A DNA stretch of 64,000 nucleotides from Lichenostomus cassidix (lineage: Eukaryota; Chordata; Aves; Passeriformes; Meliphagidae). This document shows, in pieces, positions 58,001 through 64,000 of this stretch. The notes beneath the pieces are model-generated. The model was not told the DNA's origin. It worked only from the letters and a program-made list of their open reading frames with translations, and did not search any database. Made by a program: the position numbers and the translations under genes. The stretch's first letter is position 1; the number at the start of each line of letters is the position of its first letter. The stretch lies in NCBI GenBank assembly GCA_008360975.2, contig CM039185.1:2480001-2544000 (forward strand). The letters run 5' to 3'.

Positions 58001-61000
58001 ATGGAGCAGGGGGGGCAGGAGAAGTTCTTCCCTTAATTGAGAACACACTTGTTTGCAGAGTTCAATGTCGGGAACTCTAACATTGTTTTGAAAAGACAGA
58101 GCACTGTGTAGGTGTCGGAATTCAGAGGAGGCAGAACAAAACCGGGTGGAAAAAGGCAGCTGTGATGATTTAAGTCTCTGAACACCTTGAGCTGGTTCCC
58201 TTCCTGTGCCCCACCAAGCGGGCCTGGCTCTTGGCTGAGCTGGGAGAGGCAAACCTGCCTCCTCCTGACCTTCTCCAGCACCTCCTGACCTCCTTCCTCC
58301 CTCAGCCACCTCCTGCCTACACCAGCCTGGTCCCCTGGGGCCTCCCACAGCTCCTTCCTGGGCTGCTGCTAGAATAGAACACAAACCCAGGAGGGACAGC
58401 CCTGAAAACCAAACAGCTCTCTACAAATCCAGATTATTTTTCATTACTAGGACAATGTTTCTGTGCATTAGGGGGAGTCATGTCAAAAGATGGACAATCC
58501 ATGGAGAAGCTGAAGGTAATTATCATCCTGACATGGTTGAGAATTCAGTTGCTGCTGCTCTGGTGTAATGACAGCTTTGTATTCCTGCTTTGGACATCAA
58601 CAGGTGAACAAGGTAGTTCTGCAGAACTCAAATCAGACTAAATTTACCTAAATATTGCCCTTATCTACTACATGCCTTTTTAAATGCATTGCAACACCGA
58701 AACATTGTAAGGTATGAGAATTTTTCCTCAAAGATTATAATATTCTTAGTCCTAATCAATAAACTGGCTGACTGAAGTCGAGGTATTGAACTAGGATTAG
58801 TTGCCAACAGGTAATTGCTATTGCAAGCCAATTATACTGCCTGGCTATCACCAGTCCTAATGATCAGGTATGGCTGAAGCAACTGAACCAGTGCTGCAAC
58901 CACCATATCATTCTGACCAAAATATTCTATATAATATCTTTTCCTAAAATATGTAATTTTGCCTTTTCCACAGTTATTTTCTCTTTACAGAAACTCTCTT
59001 TTGTCATAGCTGACCTGGCAGCACACCAACAATACAGTAATTCTGACTTAAAGAGAGACAAGCAGGTAGCACTGTGATAAAGGATAAAAGACACAAGGCA
59101 GACAGCCAGGTTCAGGTTGATGTGATGTATTCTTCTGCATGAGTCTCTTTATCTCATCTTTCATATCTTGGCTACCCTTAGTAACAAATGTGGTTCCTCC
59201 TTCCCATCACTGTGTAGTTTCACTTCTATTTTATCAGAGGAATTCAGCCAGGAGAGAGAAAATAGAAGGAGAATATTCTGACTGTGAAGATAATTAGCAG
59301 AGTTTTACATAATAAATGAAATGACTAAAGCTCCTGAAAGTATCAGCAGAACACCAAGGGCTCAGGGACAGACTATTTTTCTGATGATAAATGCAAAAAT
59401 GCATTAATCTCTCTGTTCTAATCCCACCAAGGGAATCCCAACAGGTACTGGAGCTGTATCATGAACCAGCACCTGTGGCATCAACACCTCCTCTCATCTA
59501 AACGTACATTTCTTGCCAACCAAGACAGGCAGGACACACTGCCACCAAACTCCACTTTCATTTAATTATAAAAACATTTATGTCAAACTTAAAATTCACA
59601 GGAAGATTTTCTTTTTTGCTTTATCTTAAATGTTGCTATACAGGAAGGGGAAGCACTGTGGTACCCAAAGACATTTTACAACTAGTTCTCACCTAATGGC
59701 ATCAAGATGTTTAGAAATAAAAAGCAGCATCACAAGTTTCTGACATAAATATTCATGTAGCTAAACAGTTGGGAGAAAAGGTTGGATTATTTAGTTAAAT
59801 GCAGTTTCTGATATTGTCTTGTGGGTTGGTTTGGCTTGGAATCAAATTAGTTTTTCAGATTAAAAAACCATCTAACTTTCAGTCCAAAAGCTGACATGTT
59901 TGCCCGTCTCTTACAACCAGTAATTTATGTTTTATTGGTTTAAGGGCCAGAGTGTAAACAAGTTCAATGATTTTTTTTTTATTTTAAATTTAAAAGCAGA
60001 AAACATCTCACAATGTTTTTTTAGGCAACTCAGTAATATTTAGCAGAACTGCTTGTTTCAAACAATGCATTCAAATAATGGGGGAAAAAAGGAAAAAGTT
60101 GCATTTATGCCTAATCTGATTGCAAATGCTCTTGTTATGCTCAGGTAAAAGATTCAGAGGTATTGCTCTTCTAACATTTAAAAAGAGGTTATCAGTGTAA
60201 CCAGGCTGTGGAGAGAGGGGTTGAACTAAAGAAACTCCATCCAAACTTGTGGTATTTCAGCTCTGAATTTCTCAACCCCTTAGGGGTGAGGCTGAAGGAT
60301 ATGGAATCTGGATCTAGTTCTTAATTTTGTGGCTTGGTCTCTTTTCCAGTTCCCGCAGAAACATGTTCATCAAGATCTCCTGACATTTCTCTGCATTTTT
60401 TTCTTTCTTTCAGTGATAATTTGAAGCAAGCCCTGCCCTTTCCCCCATAACATTATGCTTTTTACATCCCTGCAGCATGTAAACACTAAAAAATGCAAGC
60501 ATAGCAACTCAGCAAAATACATAGAAACAAATGTTACCAGAACAGCCTTTTTCCACGATTTTATAGGAGTTCCACAGACCTGGGATTGCACATGCAAACC
60601 AGAGCAGAGTTACATATAAACCAGAGAGTTCCTGTCCTGGTGAACAAAACCACTGTGATTCTGTGGACTGAGATTACTGGAGAGGAGATTTCAGTGCTCT
60701 CCCAGTAATGAATCATTCTTCAACAGTGGGTCTGTGTGTAATGCTAATTATGATGATTATAGAAGTCAATGCCTTGAGAATGTGGGTAAAAGCTTTGTGG
60801 AAATGGGTAGTTTGATTCCTAAAAAAAAATTACTAGTCCTTTAAAAATTGCTCCAATAAAAGGAAAATGTGGATGGAAAAAATAGGCTCCCTTCCAAAAG
60901 ATGAAATCAAAGCCCTGATACCTTTTATCATTGTTTCATCATAGCTAATAAAATTTCCGTAATTATCTGAGGACACTGGGGCCTTTTATCTGTGATGAGT

Positions 61001-64000
61001 GACACAGCGTTGTGTGTCTGGAGTCAGAAAGGTAAATACAATACATGCCTGTGACAGCATCTCAAGAAACAAAAATAAACAGAGATCCAGTTACAGATGA
61101 ATACTGGCATAATCCTGAAATTGTAATTTCCCCTTCCAAGCTGTGCATCTTCCCAACCACCAAAACCACTACTGACCTGTCCGTTTAGCTCCTACCCAAG
61201 CTCTGCAGAAAGCACTCTCCAAAATACTTTTTTTTGTCTATTTAATCACTAAAGTAGCCTCATCATTTAATCAAAAGCCTCTGCTTTAATCAGTGATCAC
61301 CTTCCACTCCAGGCTCACAAGGAACAGAGAGCATTCCTCTGTAACGAGCTTCCCTCCTGAAAAATGAGGGATTGTGTAGACACTGAAGGCTGAAATTCTC
61401 CCAATTTGCCCCAAGGGATGCCAAGTGTAGCTCAGACAAGTACAAAGGGAACCTGTTCTTGCTGCTTTTCAACTGTGGCCCTCCTTAAATTGCCCCGGGG
61501 GTTTCACATTTCATTCTCCTAAGGTTACTGTCTCAGGCTTTTCTGTAGAAAACATTAAGGATGGAGGTCTTGCTTTAAACCAGCTTCCCTGGGAATAAGA
61601 CTGGGCTCATAATCTTACAGTAACAACTCACATGTTTGGTATTGTCCCTTTTCCATGCATGAATCAGACCCAGGGCTTTAGAAAGAGCTCCTAATTGAAT
61701 CTATTGGTATATATACACACAGAAACACACGCATAGCCATGGAATGGAAAGAGGGTAAAATCAAATAAAAACAGCACTTTATACTGCACAAAGGCTTATA
61801 ATCTTAAAATTTCATGTTATTCTTAGACTTTTCATTAAAATTCTTACCACAATCTTAGAAGGCACAAGCCAGTAACAGATCTTATGCAGGAGGATCATTT
61901 GATCTACTGTTGAAATGCTGCCACTTTGGAGTGGAACAGAGCATCTGGTTTACACATTATAATAGTTGGGGACATGAAATGAAGGTTCTTATAACCACCT
62001 GAAGCTGTAAAGGAAAATGTAGGTAAAAGGAATTTTAATTAGCTGAATCCCTCCAGCAAGAGCCCTGGGAATGCCGATGGATAAAGCAGGTAAGCTCTAG
62101 TGCTGATGTTTTGACTCTTCTGACAAGCCCCAAATCATTTTATCTTGCCTCTAAAAGGTGTTCTCACTTAGCTCAGCTTAAGTTAAGTCCAAGTCTCCCC
62201 AGGCTGTAGAACTGTGCCAGGTTTAAAGAGGGACAAGAGACAGCAGTGCTGTGTTGGCTCTGGTGGCTGTTAGTGGCACTGAGCTGGGTCCCCTGGGTGG
62301 CTTGGTGACACCACAGCCTTTCTTACTGTGATTCGTTTTAAAAGAAAAATTCGGCATTTGTGAGACAGAAAAAGAGAGAAAACTGATTTTCAAGGGTAGG
62401 CAGAGTGCAGACTCTTGTTGCCCTCCCCTCCCTCCTCCCTTTGACAGACCCAATCTCTCTCCCCCTGAACACAATGATCCCACAACAGATCCTGTAATTC
62501 CAATTGGAAAAGGCTGTTGTTTCCAGCCTGTGAGAAGATGAAGAAAAAATTACACCCCAGCCTGCTCTGTCACCATACAGAGATGATCAATCCTGGCTGG
62601 GCTGATCCCAGACATTTCATAGGCTCTCCAGCAAATTCAGCTGCATCCCTGGGTCCTCACTGGCACTTGCAATGTGTCCCAGGCAAATAAACTGAATATT
62701 GCCAGCATGGCCTCTCACCCAGCAGATGTGCAGTCCCTGCTCTCCCTGCTGCTGCAGATACAATAGAATCCATGTGCAGGGGATGACTACAACTTAATTT
62801 ACACCAGTTGGAGCACAGAAATATAAGTCACCACACAGAACTGAAATCATGGGCTGGTGCCATCTGTATGTAATTGTCAGGGTTACGTTTTCCATTACAT
62901 TTTCTGCTGGAGGAAGGGGAGGATATACAACTGGGTAGCAATCATAACAGTCAGGGCTTGCAAAATATCAGTCAGAAATCACACTTTGGTTTGCTAAAGG
63001 GGTGATTTGCATTTCATTCTGACACGTCAGAATGGTCTATTTCTAAACAATGTCAGAGAAAATGAGACTAAATTCAATTTTTATTCCAAATATTGTAAAG
63101 CAAGAGGCCAAACAGATGGACAGGTATGGCATTACTTCATCTGTGGCATGCTAAGCTTGGCCACAGGCCTGCAGAGCACAAATGTTTCAGCAGTCCTTAG
63201 GGGTTAACAGGCAGCACATGCAACGAGGCCCAGAAATTAAAAGATCTAGCAATTGTTGCTTTTTTACTTTAACCCTGCAAGAGGCTGCTAGGCTGGGAAA
63301 GCAGCTAGCTAGAATAATCAGCTTGGCATTTTTAAAGGAAAATTTCAGAAAACGTAATGGCAACAACTGAAAAATAACCCCAAAAATACATTAAGCCTGA
63401 AATTATTTCTTTTGTTGCACATATTTTCTTGGAAAGCAAATATTTAAAAAGACCCTGAGTACTCCTTATAGATATATGATTATATAAAGACTCTGCCAAG
63501 TCTTTAATCTGTTTGCATGCTCTAAAGAGTGCACTAGTAGATTACAACTAGAAACTGAGGATGCAGTTCCATGAGTATTTTCCGTAGCATCAAAGCCACC
63601 TAAAAAAAGTCCTGATGGTCTCCACACCATCTGCCCCTTCACACCCTGCATGTGCCCTTGTCCTGCAGGTCACCTCTGAAGCACCAAGTTCTCTGAATCT
63701 CTGCTAAAAACCCAGCCTTGAATAGAGTATTTTCCTTCCAGAATCCCTGATCCATCAGCTCCTGCAAGGGAATCTCACCGAGGGATCTGCAGAGAAAAAT
63801 AACTTTTAAGTACACTTTTGCTATGTATATTTACCTAACAGTCGTGAGTTATACTGACGAAGCCAAGAATTTTCCAGTCCACTCTAAAGTTTGCCCAGGT
63901 TTTGAGAGGACAATTTTTTCCCTGTGAGCACTTTTCTGTAAAACCTCAGATTTGCATCTATTCTTTGCATTCATAGCCAGAAAAGGGGGAAAAGGAAAAA

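Larger units (their letters stand above)
44603..64000. other. Gene-poor DNA upstream of ZDHHC15
   Basis: Nearly 20 kb of mostly AT-rich sequence with no CpG island, no convincing exon chain and no RNA gene that I can recognise. It contains short CR1 remnants (49055, 54988) and one small CpG-retaining stretch (52850-53110). It may hold regulatory elements, but nothing in the sequence proves this. Confidence 0.6.

Noticed and set aside
57896..58384. 162-codon minus-strand frame, Gly/Ala/Pro-rich at its start
   Set aside because: No recognisable domain, no promoter island and no supporting exons. The second half is ordinary AT-rich sequence.
1..64000. CRISPR arrays, operons, prophage or other prokaryotic systems
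   Set aside because: The split genes, CpG islands and CR1 elements show that this is vertebrate nuclear DNA. The tandem arrays lack the repeat-spacer pattern.

Overview
This is a piece of vertebrate nuclear genome, most probably from a bird. It has split genes with GT/AG introns, CpG-island promoters, and several fragments that match the 3' end of the avian CR1 non-LTR retrotransposon. The gene order ABCB7 - UPRT - ZDHHC15 is the one found together on the mammalian X (human Xq13) and in the homologous avian region. I cannot name the species from sequence alone.

Layout: bases 1-1878 are part of intron 1 of a minus-strand gene whose first coding exon (1879-2052) fits ABCB7, the mitochondrial ABC half-transporter of iron-sulfur metabolism. 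Its CpG-island promoter is followed outward by a roughly 0.8 kb degenerate minisatellite (2205-2995). Then come unannotated intergenic DNA, a CR1 fragment, and a 1.2 kb segment (7466-8691) that is an inverted copy of part of ZDHHC15. That copy ends at the edge of the UPRT CpG island. UPRT runs on the plus strand in seven coding exons (8893-21859). The exons join in frame to 840 nt, a 279-residue uracil phosphoribosyltransferase-like protein. About 10 kb of intergenic DNA separates it from ZDHHC15, which lies on the minus strand. Ten coding exons of ZDHHC15 were placed (43847 down to 31859), giving 326 residues of a DHHC palmitoyltransferase; the short terminal exon was not securely found. Bases 44.1-64 kb contain CR1 scraps, a CA microsatellite and no gene I can support.

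ABCB7 and UPRT are divergent (head to head, about 6.8 kb between start codons). UPRT and ZDHHC15 are convergent. The genes are syntenic neighbours with no shared pathway.

The most unusual structure is the inverted duplication. ZDHHC15 exon 7, with its flanking introns and both splice sites, has been copied about 26.5 kb away in opposite orientation, immediately upstream of the UPRT promoter. The two copies flank UPRT as an inverted repeat and differ at only 5 of 396 positions in the part I aligned base by base. I found no novel multi-gene system; the window is otherwise ordinary vertebrate DNA.
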